From NCBI GenBank assembly GCA_944381055.1, contig CALWJQ010000032.1, positions 1-64,000 of the forward strand: a stretch of 64,000 nucleotides of DNA. Reading direction: 5' to 3'. Below, piece by piece: positions 27,729-35,866 of this stretch. This DNA is from an uncultured Clostridia bacterium (GTDB lineage Bacteria > Bacillota > Clostridia > Oscillospirales > Butyricicoccaceae). The stretch's first letter is position 1; each line of letters starts with the position of its first letter. The notes below the pieces were generated by a model. The model was not told where the DNA came from. It was given only the letters and a program-made list of their open reading frames with translations, and did no database searches. Both the position numbers and the translations under genes were made by a program.

Positions 27729-28896
27729 TTTATGGGTTCTGGCGATTGGAAACGTTCGCCGCGGCGGAGGAAAAAGCCTGCTCTGCGCGCTGGCCGTCTG
27801 TGTCGCAGTCTGTTCAGTCTGTATGATCAGCGGGCTGGGGAACGCCGCGCAAAACGCCGTCGTGTCCGAAATCGAACAGACCGGGCTGGGAGGAATCGCC
27901 TTGTATGCCGATGCCGGCGGCTTCATTTTTGAGCAGGATGAGCTCGACGCTGTCAGCAGCGAAGGGCAGGTTGCCGCGGCGATGCCGCTTGCTTTGAAAT
28001 ATGGTTATGTGACGCAGCGGGACGAATCTCTGTCCGCAGGGATTCTGGGCGTCAGCGAACAGGTGACTGATATTTTTCATCTGAGCCTTTTACACGGCAG
28101 GATGCTTCAGAAAAACGATCTGGCAGGAGCAGCAAAGGTCGCGGTCATTGACCGGACATTGGCTGAGACCTTATACAAGCGTGAAAATATTGTGGGAAAA
28201 ACCCTGCTGATCGGTACGGAAAACTGTTACGACCGGTTCGAAGTCGTCGGCATCATTGAATCCCAGACTGAAACCGTCGGTTATCTGACAGGCGGGCGTG
28301 TGCCGTACATTGTCTACCTGCCATATACCGCGCTCGACACCATGCTCGGCCAGCCGACAACTGACAAGCTGGCGATCAGCTGCTTTTCCGGCGCTGACGA
28401 AATATCGGCCGCGCAAAATGCTGTTGCCCGGCTGCAGCGCGATCATCCTGACACGGTTTTCAAATACGAAAATCTGGGAGGCTATACTGAAGTTTTCAAA
28501 AAAATTGTTAAAATAATCACATTATTTATCAGCGCTGTCGCCGCAATTTCCATGATTGTCGGGGGAATCGGCGTCATGAATTCCATGGTATCGTCCGTCG
28601 AAAGCAGAACGCGCGAAATAGGGGTTTATATGGCGCTGGGAGCAACACGGAGGGACATTCTGCGCTGTTTTCTCTGGGAAGCCGTCATCATTTGTTTGCT
28701 GGGCGGCCTGACGGGCGGCGCCGTCAGCCTGGGAATTTTTTATGGGATCAGCCGGCTGACGGGACTGGAAACCAATGCGCTTGGCAGCGTGCTTTTGTGC
28801 ATTGGAAGCTCAGTAATTTGCGGTCTGATTTTCGGCATTGCGCCGGCGCGCAAAGCCTGTGCCATGAATCCTATCGACGCCATTCGGGAAGAATAA
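27715..28896 (+). CDS. MacB/FtsX-type ABC transporter permease
   Basis: A 393-aa protein. One N-terminal membrane segment (about 21-43), an extracytoplasmic MacB_PCD domain (about 45-260), then three membrane segments (about 277-300, 325-350, 360-380) with SRTREIGVYMALGATRRDI, the FtsX signature. It pairs with the upstream adaptor, as in MacAB-like export or mechanotransmission systems. The nucleotide-binding subunit normally between or after these genes is missing here and must come from elsewhere. Confidence 0.88.
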   Translation: MTTRDLWVLAIGNVRRGGGKSLLCALAVCVAVCSVCMISGLGNAAQNAVVSEIEQTGLGGIALYADAGGFIFEQDELDAVSSEGQVAAAMPLALKYGYVTQRDESLSAGILGVSEQVTDIFHLSLLHGRMLQKNDLAGAAKVAVIDRTLAETLYKRENIVGKTLLIGTENCYDRFEVVGIIESQTETVGYLTGGRVPYIVYLPYTALDTMLGQPTTDKLAISCFSGADEISAAQNAVARLQRDHPDTVFKYENLGGYTEVFKKIVKIITLFISAVAAISMIVGGIGVMNSMVSSVESRTREIGVYMALGATRRDILRCFLWEAVIICLLGGLTGGAVSLGIFYGISRLTGLETNALGSVLLCIGSSVICGLIFGIAPARKACAMNPIDAIREE

Positions 28897-28916
28897 AAAG
28901 TAATTCACTGCAAAGG

Positions 28917-28934
28917 CCTGCATAGCAGGTTTTT
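28917..28934 (+). terminator. weak terminator after the adaptor/permease operon
   Basis: CCTGC-ATA-GCAGG followed by TTTTT. The stem is only 5 bp plus two possible G-T pairs. A stronger hairpin lies further on at 29057. Confidence 0.5.
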
Positions 28935-28940
28935 GCCTCC

Positions 28941-28978
28941 TCTCAATTATACAAAACTTTTATTTTGTATAATTGAGA
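28941..28978. repeat. perfect AT-rich 16-bp inverted repeat
   Basis: TCTCAATTATACAAAA (28941-28956), a 6-nt loop, and its exact complement TTTTGTATAATTGAGA (28963-28978). Both strands show a TATAAT box. It has no adjoining T run of its own and sits between two terminator-like hairpins. An operator or the remnant of a small mobile element is possible. Confidence 0.6.
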
Positions 28979-29056
28979 ATGTCGATCGCAAAACCTCCCT
29001 CACCATATGCCGTCCACTGCCGCAGGCATACAGATCCACCAGCACAGTGTGTAATA

Positions 29057-29095
29057 AGCAGGCACGCAAAATCTTGCGTGCCTGCTGTCTTTTTA
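29057..29095 (+). terminator. terminator between the permease and ogt genes
   Basis: A perfect 13-bp stem AGCAGGCACGCAA with TTGCGTGCCTGCT, 4-nt loop, followed by GTCTTTTT on the plus strand. Confidence 0.82.
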
Positions 29096-29596
29096 TCGGT
29101 GCTGTTGTTCCAAATCGATCAGGTATTGCTTAATTTCAACGCCCGATCCATAGCCGGTCAATTTTCCGTCTGCGCCGACTACGCGGTGACACGGGACGAT
29201 GACGCTGATGGGATTATGGTGGTTGGCCTGACCTACGGCACGGAACCCTTTTCCTGCGCCGCAGCGCTCGGCCAGGGTTTTATAGCTGATCAGTTCGCCG
29301 TACGGGATTTTGCACAGTTCGCTCCAGACTTTCCCGTAAAACGGCGTTCCGTACAATTTGACATTCAAATCAAAGGTTTTACGGACGCCGCTGAAATACT
29401 CGTCCATCTGGACAATGGCTTTAATCAGTTCGGCATTAAATCCTTCCGTAAAATTTTGGCCGGGGAAATATTTTGTTAAAAACTGCCGGCAGTCCTGAAG
29501 TCCGCCTTGGTAAAAATCCAAACGTATGATATAATTATCTTCAGCAATAATTTGAACCGGCCCGACCGGAGATTCCAGAGTGCCTTTATACAGCAT
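29093..29596 (-). CDS. ogt: methylated-DNA--protein-cysteine methyltransferase
   Basis: A 167-aa two-domain suicide enzyme. The C-terminal domain shows GTPFYGKVWSELCKIPYGELISYKTLAE, the helix-turn-helix region and VIVPCHRVVG with the acceptor Cys. The N-terminal ribonuclease-like domain (about residues 1-80) is present, unlike in the short MGMT-like protein at 23326. It repairs O6-methylguanine and O4-methylthymine. It is monocistronic and divergent from the recombinase gene at 29646. Confidence 0.95.
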   Translation of the reverse strand: MLYKGTLESPVGPVQIIAEDNYIIRLDFYQGGLQDCRQFLTKYFPGQNFTEGFNAELIKAIVQMDEYFSGVRKTFDLNVKLYGTPFYGKVWSELCKIPYGELISYKTLAERCGAGKGFRAVGQANHHNPISVIVPCHRVVGADGKLTGYGSGVEIKQYLIDLEQQHR

Positions 29597-29645
29597 TTTC
29601 CTTTCCCGCTCCCCCTATTTATTCTGATTTAAAGCGAGGCTTTGT

Positions 29646-30683
29646 ATGACACAGAACTGGCAAGGCGCGCCTCCTGTCCTGCGCGAATATCTCACCTATA
29701 TGGAAACTATTATGGGCCGATCCCATCAGACTGTCAATGAGTATTTTCTCGATTTACGCACTTTTTTGTGGTTTATGCTGCAAAAACGCAGAATGGTTCC
29801 GCCGGATACCAGGTTTGACGACATCAGCATCGAAACCATTGACCTGTCTTTTCTGCAAAGCGTGACTCGAACCGATCTGCTCGATTATCTTTTGTTCGCC
29901 GCCAGCGAACGGCCCAAATACCATAAAAGCGCGCGCACCAGCTATGGGAACCAGCCGCGCGCCCGGGCGCGCAAGGTGTCGGCTTTGCGCTCGTTTTACA
30001 AATATCTTTGCGAAAAACAGCGCTATTTTGACGAAAATCCCACAGCCAGCCTTGACACTCCCAAATCCCGGCAGACTCTGCCCAAATTCCTGACCTTGCA
30101 AGAGAGTTTAACTCTTTTGCAGTCTGTCGACGGACCGTATAAAGAGCGTGACTACTGCATTCTGACCATTTTCCTCAACTGCGGGCTCCGCGTTTCCGAA
30201 CTTGTCGGCATCAATTTATCTGACATCAACCTGGATGACGAACGGCTGCGCGTTGTCGGAAAAGGCAACAAAGAACGGCTTGTCTACCTAAATCAGGCGT
30301 GCAGGGATGCCATCGAGGCCTATCTTCCCTATCGCGTCGACCCCCTGCCTGAAGCCAGGGATGCTCTGTTTATCAGCAAGCAGCGCAAACGTATCAGCGT
30401 ACAGACCGTCAAGTGGCTGGTCGGCAAACACCTCAACGAAGCCGGTCTGGGACAAAAACACTGCTCGGCACACAAGCTGCGCCACACAGCGGCTACTCTG
30501 ATGTACCAAAACGGCGTCGACGTCCGCACTTTGAAAGAAGTGCTGGGGCACGAAAACCTGGACACCACGATGATCTATACGCACGTTGTCGACGAAAACC
30601 TGCGGGATGCGGCCGCCAAAAACCCGTTGGCCGGCCTCCGCCCTCCTCAAAGCGCCAAAAAGGCGCAGGACAAAGCCAAATAA
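29646..30683 (+). CDS. tyrosine recombinase, XerC-like
   Basis: A 345-aa tyrosine recombinase with a SAM-like N-terminal core-binding domain (about residues 10-125) and a complete catalytic set: Arg182 in GLRVSEL, Lys207 in GKGNKER, His276 and Arg279 in HKLRH, His302 in LGHENL, and nucleophile Tyr311 in TMIYTHV. Likely acts in chromosome dimer resolution at dif. It is convergent with the XerD-like gene at 30732, and the two share a terminator. Confidence 0.9.
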   Translation: MTQNWQGAPPVLREYLTYMETIMGRSHQTVNEYFLDLRTFLWFMLQKRRMVPPDTRFDDISIETIDLSFLQSVTRTDLLDYLLFAASERPKYHKSARTSYGNQPRARARKVSALRSFYKYLCEKQRYFDENPTASLDTPKSRQTLPKFLTLQESLTLLQSVDGPYKERDYCILTIFLNCGLRVSELVGINLSDINLDDERLRVVGKGNKERLVYLNQACRDAIEAYLPYRVDPLPEARDALFISKQRKRISVQTVKWLVGKHLNEAGLGQKHCSAHKLRHTAATLMYQNGVDVRTLKEVLGHENLDTTMIYTHVVDENLRDAAAKNPLAGLRPPQSAKKAQDKAK

Positions 30684-30697
30684 TAAGATCACCATTC

Positions 30698-30733
30698 AAA
30701 ACCGGCGTACCGCCTGACGGATGCGCCGGTTTT
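30698..30733. terminator. shared terminator of the convergent recombinase genes
   Basis: AAAACCGGCG (30698-30707) pairs with CGCCGGTTTT (30724-30733). A run of T ends the arm on each strand. Confidence 0.82.
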
Positions 30734-31619
30734 ATCTTGCCTTGGGGTGAAAACGCTGATACGTTTCCTGTAAATCGTTCTGGTACAGCCGCGCGTAAAT
30801 CTGCGTGGTCGAAATATCAGTATGGCCTAGCATGTGCTGGATGGCGTGCAGATCCGCACCATTTTGGAACAAGTGCAGCGCAAAGGAATGACGAAGCACC
30901 TGTGGGGTAATATCTTTTTGAATCCCGGCCAGATCGGCATAGTGTTTGATAATCTTCCAAAATCCCTGTCGGGTGATGCGGCCGCCCGCCATATTGAGAA
31001 ACAGCGCCGGTTCGCCTGGGTCGGCAACCATCAGTACGCGCGCATTACGTATGTAGTCCTGCAGCATTTTCGCCGCTTCGGGATAGATGGGGATCGTGCG
31101 TTCCGACTTTGCGCTGCGGCAATGGATAAACCGCATCCGTGCATTGACGTCCTGTACATTAAGTGCAATCAGCTCGCTGGCTTTGATACCGGTCGCGTAC
31201 AAAAGTTCAATCATCGCCTTGTCTCTCCGGCCTTTGGGTCCGGGATCCGGCGGAACGGAAAGCAGCTTTTCCACTTCCCCCATGGTCAGCGTCACCGGCA
31301 TCCGCGGCTCAGCGGCACGGACACGCACCCCTTTGACAGGGTTGATTTCAACGACACCCCGCTTTTGCAGGCTGCGGAAAAAATCCGTCAGCGACGCGCG
31401 CGACCGCTGTACCGTCGACCGGGACTTTCCTTTTTCCTCCAGTCCGTGCAAATACTCTTCGACCTGCTGGCTTTTAACCCGGGCGCAGTCTTTTTCCGTG
31501 CGCAGCCGAGCCGCTGTGCAAAAAGCTGACACATCGCGCACATAAGACGTCACCGTATTGTCCGATGCGTGTTTTTCAGTTGTCAGGTAGTTTTTAAACT
31601 GCTCAAGCAGCGTGTTCAT
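30732..31619 (-). CDS. XerD-like tyrosine recombinase with altered catalytic residues
   Basis: A 295-aa protein of XerD length. The usual GLRVSEL reads GIKASEL, so catalytic Arg-I is Lys146, and the usual PHTLRHSF reads PQVLRHSF, so His-II is Gln240. Lys171, Arg243, His266 and the nucleophile Tyr275 (TTQIYARL) remain. It may be a weak or partner-dependent recombinase. The start at 31619 is preceded by AGGAGTTGGGG; the longer frame lacks a recombinase match. spoIIM lies 17 nt upstream in the same direction, an association also seen in Bacillus (spoIIM-fur-ripX). Confidence 0.85.
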   Translation of the reverse strand: MNTLLEQFKNYLTTEKHASDNTVTSYVRDVSAFCTAARLRTEKDCARVKSQQVEEYLHGLEEKGKSRSTVQRSRASLTDFFRSLQKRGVVEINPVKGVRVRAAEPRMPVTLTMGEVEKLLSVPPDPGPKGRRDKAMIELLYATGIKASELIALNVQDVNARMRFIHCRSAKSERTIPIYPEAAKMLQDYIRNARVLMVADPGEPALFLNMAGGRITRQGFWKIIKHYADLAGIQKDITPQVLRHSFALHLFQNGADLHAIQHMLGHTDISTTQIYARLYQNDLQETYQRFHPKAR

Positions 31620-31636
31620 AAAAACCCCAACTCCTG

Positions 31637-32251
31637 TTACCCGGTAATAATCAGCAATGCGGCGCGCGCCAGCGGCGGCATCAGATAAGCATACAGCAGC
31701 GACGCCAGCAGCACAGCAGTCAGACAGAGCGCCGCCGTCAAATAATACGATGCGTCCAAAGCCATGCGCACGCCCCCTGTCCGACGGCCAATCCGCCGAA
31801 GCCACGAGGACGAACATGAAAACGAACAAAGGGACAAAACCAAAAGGCAGGCTGTAATGACAAACCCGGAACAAAATTCCGCCAATACAGCGGGAATGTA
31901 ACCGTCAAAGCCGTAGACGCGGATAAAGGCCGTAATGGCCAGTGACATGGTGAAGCCGCGAACCAGAAAAACTGCCGGAACCACCAGCACGCTCAGCCGC
32001 CCAAATCCTGAAAAGAAAACCAGGCTGAGCATGATAAAGCCCGGCCAAAAAGACGACTTGAACAGTTCCGCACCTGTCGAAACCGTCAGGCGCTGTACAT
32101 AACTGTCGACATAGCTTCCGGCACTGGCAGGCAATCCAGCGGCAAAAAAACTGCCGACAACGGCTCCCAGCAAAAAACAGGCCGACAGCAGACATATTGC
32201 CGGCATCTGCCGGCTGACCAGCTCGTCCTGCTGCGTGCTGCGACGATTCAT
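31637..32251 (-). CDS. spoIIM: stage II sporulation protein M
   Basis: A 204-aa membrane protein with about five membrane segments (roughly residues 18-40, 70-90, 95-118, 120-145, 175-198). Similarity to SpoIIM is through the central FKSSFWPGFIMLSLVFFSGF and the helical order; its position next to a XerD-type gene matches Bacillus. SpoIIM works with SpoIID and SpoIIP in peptidoglycan degradation during engulfment. Start at 32251 follows GGGTGGTGATGAA; the longer frame is not membrane-like. Confidence 0.75.
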   Translation of the reverse strand: MNRRSTQQDELVSRQMPAICLLSACFLLGAVVGSFFAAGLPASAGSYVDSYVQRLTVSTGAELFKSSFWPGFIMLSLVFFSGFGRLSVLVVPAVFLVRGFTMSLAITAFIRVYGFDGYIPAVLAEFCSGFVITACLLVLSLCSFSCSSSWLRRIGRRTGGVRMALDASYYLTAALCLTAVLLASLLYAYLMPPLARAALLIITG

Positions 32252-32410
32252 TTCATCACCACCCCTGCTCATACATATGGGCGGTGAACACTTATTATGA
32301 TACATATTTTGCCGGCAGGGATCAAGGGGAAAAATAATTTTCAGCACTATATCCAAATATTATGTCAACAACTTTATGTAAACTGCGCAACCATGCCGAC
32401 GGCCCGGCGC

Positions 32411-32440
32411 AAAAAACAGGCCGCCCATATGGGCGGCCTG
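32411..32440 (-). terminator. terminator of the conserved Cys-rich gene
   Basis: A palindrome CAGGCCGCCCATATGGGCGGCCTG (12-bp arms, 32417-32440) followed on the minus strand by TTTTTT. Confidence 0.87.
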
Positions 32441-32463
32441 CCACAATGTGCGTGGTGGTGTGA

Positions 32464-33321
32464 TTATCTGCGCCGCTGCTGTGCCGTGGCGGAGCATCCG
32501 CAACATGAAGAGCCGGACTGGCCTTTGTCTACGGTTTTGATCATGTCACTGATTTTGGGCGGGAAAAACTCGTCGACCGGGAACTTAAAGCGCTGGAAGA
32601 GTTCGCAGGGATCGTCGGCATTTCCGGAGCATTCCTTATCCGGCATACAAATGTCATAGGCCGGCATCAGCAGCTGAATGTCACGTTCGAGCTTGATGAT
32701 GCTGAACTGCCCCAGCGTGGCGTACAGTTTTTTGCCTTCGTCAGAAATGATCAGCTCGTCGTCAAAGCAGTTGCAGATGGTGTCCGGAATGTCGTTCAGA
32801 AGCGTTTCGCCGCACCCCTGGCCGTCGATTGCCTTAACGCCGAGCAGAACCGGGTCGACCACTTCGACAACGGCGATAGGCAGGTTGGTTTTTTCAAAGT
32901 TCTGGACATCGCTGTCATGCGGCGCCAGCTGCGAGCTGAAGATGCGAACACTCCCCTCGCTTCCGAACAGAACCGTGCGCTTATCATAGGTCGCCAGACC
33001 CGTGATTTCGCGCGGGCGTCCGACGCCGGCAAACGCTTCTGCCGTCACCTTATAGAAATATTTGACGTCCACTGTGTAAAATCCCTTGTTAAAGGGGATG
33101 GATTCAACGTCAATGTACGCCCAGAGCAGTTCAGCCGTGCGGGGTTTGACGTTAATGGCGCCGTCCAGCACCGCTTGTGAGCAACGCGTCAGGTATACGC
33201 GCAGATCCTGCAGACATTCTTTGTCGCGGCAGCTGTCATATACCTTCCGGGTATGAATACAAACGGCCTCTTTGGGCAGAGGGTTTCCGTGAAGCGGGCC
33301 GGGTGATACCTTATCAGGCAT
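32464..33321 (-). CDS. conserved clostridial protein of unknown function
   Basis: A 285-aa protein of a type I associate with spore-forming Clostridia, but with no assigned function. Landmarks: an early VCIHTRKVYDSCRDKECLQD, a mid region KGFYTVDVKYFYKVTAEAF, a DTICNCFDDE segment and a C-terminal SSCCGCSA. There is no signal peptide or membrane segment. It could be a spore coat or morphogenetic protein, which is an inference. Start at 33321 has GGGAGGTAATCGA upstream. CATAGACT on the minus strand (33372-33365) resembles a SigE/SigK -10 box, without a clear -35. Confidence 0.7.
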   Translation of the reverse strand: MPDKVSPGPLHGNPLPKEAVCIHTRKVYDSCRDKECLQDLRVYLTRCSQAVLDGAINVKPRTAELLWAYIDVESIPFNKGFYTVDVKYFYKVTAEAFAGVGRPREITGLATYDKRTVLFGSEGSVRIFSSQLAPHDSDVQNFEKTNLPIAVVEVVDPVLLGVKAIDGQGCGETLLNDIPDTICNCFDDELIISDEGKKLYATLGQFSIIKLERDIQLLMPAYDICMPDKECSGNADDPCELFQRFKFPVDEFFPPKISDMIKTVDKGQSGSSCCGCSATAQQRRR

Positions 33322-33490
33322 TCGATTACCTCCCGAAGTAAGATTGAAGTCAGCCTTCAATAACAGTCTATGTCGAGGGGTGCGATTGGTGCACAATCAG
33401 GCCGGCGCCTTCGTATCCTGATAGCAGGGCCCTCCCCTTCCCTCCCCCGTCCGCTCGCTCTGTATTCTGTTATAATCAAGAGGTGATAGC

Positions 33491-34228
33491 ATGCCCATCA
33501 TTTATCTCAGCCCTTCCACGCAGGAAGGAAACCCTTACATCACAGGCGGCAATGAAGAACAGTACATGAACCTGATCGCTGACGCCATGGAACCCATTCT
33601 CCGTTCGAGCGGAATCCGTTTCCGGCGCAACACGCCGTCTATGACGGCTGCATCGTCCATCCGTCAAGCCAATGCGGGCAATTATGATTTTTACCTGGCC
33701 CTGCACTCCAACGCGGCTCCTGACGCCCTCAGCGGACAGATTCGCGGCACCGATGTCTATTACGCTCCCAACAGTGTCTGGGGCCGGAAAATGGCCGAAA
33801 TTATTGTCAGTAACTTTAAGGTGATTTATCCCCTGCCCAACCGTGTCCGCGCGCTGAGCACCACCTCTATCGGCGAAGTGGTCAAGACCCGCGCCCCTGC
33901 GGTACTGGTAGAAATCGCTTACCATGATAATGTAGAGGACGCCGGCTGGATTACCGGAAATATTCAGCCCATTGCCCGCGCGCTGGTGCTGTCGCTGTGC
34001 GAGTACTTCGGTATTCCTTTTATTTCCGCACAATCCCCGCGCCGCGGAACCGTTGTTCTGACCAGCGGGACGCTCAACCTGCGCAGCCGTCCATCCATCT
34101 CTTCCGCTGTCATCACACGCATTCCCAACCGCGCGCAGGTGACCGTCTGGGGGCAGTGGCAAAACTGGTACGTTGTCGAGTACAAGGGATTGGTCGGTTA
34201 TGCCAGCTCACAGTACATTTACAGTTAA
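33491..34228 (+). CDS. N-acetylmuramoyl-L-alanine amidase with SH3 domain
   Basis: A 245-aa protein: Amidase_3-like domain (residues 1-165) and a bacterial SH3 domain (about 178-245, TLNLRSRPSISSAVI). Glu22/23, His72 in LALHSNA and catalytic Glu141 in VLVEIAYHD are present. The usual first zinc-ligand motif GHGG is replaced by SPSTQEGNPY. There is no signal peptide, so export would need another route, such as mother-cell lysis. TATAAT lies at 33471-33476, with no good -35 in front. Confidence 0.82.
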   Translation: MPIIYLSPSTQEGNPYITGGNEEQYMNLIADAMEPILRSSGIRFRRNTPSMTAASSIRQANAGNYDFYLALHSNAAPDALSGQIRGTDVYYAPNSVWGRKMAEIIVSNFKVIYPLPNRVRALSTTSIGEVVKTRAPAVLVEIAYHDNVEDAGWITGNIQPIARALVLSLCEYFGIPFISAQSPRRGTVVLTSGTLNLRSRPSISSAVITRIPNRAQVTVWGQWQNWYVVEYKGLVGYASSQYIYS

Positions 34229-34260
34229 AAAACGTCCTTTCCGACAGGAAAGGGCGTTTC
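34227..34260. terminator. bidirectional terminator between the amidase and SCIFF maturase genes
   Basis: AAACGTCCTTTCC with GGAAAGGGCGTTT (one G-T pair), loop GACA. T runs end it on both strands. Confidence 0.85.
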
Positions 34261-34266
34261 ATCGGT

Positions 34267-35637
34267 TTATTCGTTTTTAAGGCTGTCGTGCGCTGCGAGG
34301 TACAAGGCGCATTCCAAACGCATCTTTTCCAGTTCACAGCCAATCTCATAGCTCTGATCGATTCGGCCGTGCGCGTGGAAATTCGCAGCACTGCATCCGC
34401 CGCTGCAATAAAACTTGGCCCAGCAGTCACGGCAGGCCGGACGCGTATAAACGTTGACGCCTGCAAACTCGCGCGCCTGTTCGCGGCTGAAGCTGCCGTC
34501 CTTGACATTTCCCATATAATAGTCTTTTTCGCCGACGAACTGATGACAGGGATAGATGTCGCCTTCCGGCGTAACGGCGACATATTCGCAGCCGGCGCCA
34601 CAGCCGCGCAGGCGCTTGATAACGCACGGCCCCTGTTCAAGGTCGACGTTGAAGTGGAAGAAATTAAACCATTCGCCCTTTTGGCGTATTTCAATCATGG
34701 TCTGCGCCAGCTTATGGTATTCTTCACGGATCCGCGGCAGATCCGATTCCTTAATTTCATAGCCGCAGCCGTCCGGAGCTGAGACCGGTTCCACCGAAAT
34801 CTGCTCGAAGCCTGCGCGGTACAGCGACAGCACGTCTTCGACAAAATCCAGGTTTTTTGCCGTGTAGGTGCCGCGGACATAATAGTCTTTTTCCGGGTCG
34901 CGCTGCCGAACCAGTTTTTGCATTTTGGGCAGGACAACGTCATAGCTGCCGCCGCCGGCCACCGTTTTTCGCATGTCATCATTGACCGACCGGCGCCCGT
35001 CCAGAGATAATACAACATTGGACATTTCACGATTCAGGTAATCGATGGTATCGTCATCGAGCAGCACACCGTTGGTTGTGATTGTGAAGCGGAACTGCTT
35101 GCCATGGATCTTTTCCTGCTCACGGGCATATTCTACCGCTGCGCGGACCGTGTCCATGGCCATCAGCGGCTCGCCGCCGAAAAAGTCAATTTCAATATTG
35201 CGGCGTTGCCCCGACCGTTCAATGACAAAATCAATCGCCTTTTTCGCGGTGTCGGCGTCCATCAGCGAACGCACCGTGCCAAAATCGCCGGTCTGCGCAA
35301 AGCAATAGCGGCAGCGCAGGTTGCAATCGTGCGACACATGCAGGCAAAGCGCTTTCACCGGGCTGTCTGCAGGTTTAATCAACGCCTCGGGAAGCAGTTC
35401 TTCTTCCGAGAACAAAAGCCCTTCCTGGTACAGGCTGTACAATTCTGCATAAGCCTCGCGTACAGCGTCCGCTTCCTGCGGAGTAAACTGTGCCGCAAGA
35501 TTGTCCGGGCAGTTTTCCGTCAGCGGCGGCGTCAGCATCGCACACAGCCGGTAAGCAATGGGGTCAAGCGCATGAACCGCTCCGCTGGCGACGTCGAGAG
35601 CCAAACGGATTCCCCCCTGCTCAAAACAATGAACCAT
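34267..35637 (-). CDS. scfB: SCIFF peptide thioether maturase (radical SAM/SPASM)
   Basis: A 456-aa radical SAM enzyme. An N-terminal peptide-recognition (RRE-like) part precedes the SAM cluster CNLRCRYC (Cys105, 109, 112), and a SPASM region follows with CGAGC, CHQF and the late CRDCWAKFYCSGGC holding auxiliary Fe-S clusters. Family knowledge: CteB and Tte1186 install a Cys-to-Thr thioether in SCIFF. The substrate gene lies directly upstream (35708-35851). Start at 35637 follows GGAGAGAAGTAATAAA. An intercistronic hairpin separates it from the peptide gene. Confidence 0.95.
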   Translation of the reverse strand: MVHCFEQGGIRLALDVASGAVHALDPIAYRLCAMLTPPLTENCPDNLAAQFTPQEADAVREAYAELYSLYQEGLLFSEEELLPEALIKPADSPVKALCLHVSHDCNLRCRYCFAQTGDFGTVRSLMDADTAKKAIDFVIERSGQRRNIEIDFFGGEPLMAMDTVRAAVEYAREQEKIHGKQFRFTITTNGVLLDDDTIDYLNREMSNVVLSLDGRRSVNDDMRKTVAGGGSYDVVLPKMQKLVRQRDPEKDYYVRGTYTAKNLDFVEDVLSLYRAGFEQISVEPVSAPDGCGYEIKESDLPRIREEYHKLAQTMIEIRQKGEWFNFFHFNVDLEQGPCVIKRLRGCGAGCEYVAVTPEGDIYPCHQFVGEKDYYMGNVKDGSFSREQAREFAGVNVYTRPACRDCWAKFYCSGGCSAANFHAHGRIDQSYEIGCELEKMRLECALYLAAHDSLKNE

Positions 35638-35662
35638 TTTATTACTTCTCTCCTTTACATGC

Positions 35663-35693
35663 AAAACGGCAGGCACCCGGCGGATGCCTGCCG
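35663..35693 (-). terminator. intercistronic hairpin between the SCIFF peptide and its maturase
   Basis: CGGCAGGCA (35667-35675) pairs with TGCCTGCCG (35685-35693). Read on the minus strand it ends in TTTT. It would be a partial terminator leaving more peptide mRNA than enzyme mRNA. Confidence 0.6.
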
Positions 35694-35707
35694 ATTTAGC
35701 TCATCAG

Positions 35708-35851
35708 TTATCTGCGCTTCTCGCACTTCTGGTTGGCAACGGTGCACGACGTTTTGCAGGCCGACTGGCACGAGGTCTGGCATTCGCCGCAGCCGCCGTG
35801 GGCAGCAGTCTTTTTCAAATTAGACTTATTGATCGTTTTGATGTGTTTCAT
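35708..35851 (-). CDS. scfA: SCIFF ranthipeptide precursor (six cysteines in forty-five)
   Basis: A 47-aa peptide read directly from the minus strand, ending TAA at 35708. It starts MKHIKTINKSNLKKTAAHGG and has six Cys at residues 21, 24, 28, 32, 36 and 43 (CGEC-QTSC-QSAC-KTSC), the SCIFF pattern. Cys32 and Thr37, the pair joined by the thioether in the characterised CteA homologue, are both present. AAGGAG lies 11 nt before the ATG. The SCIFF family is nearly universal in Clostridia, and its function is unknown. Confidence 0.96.
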   Translation of the reverse strand: MKHIKTINKSNLKKTAAHGGCGECQTSCQSACKTSCTVANQKCEKRR

Positions 35852-35866
35852 CGATTTTCGCTCCTT

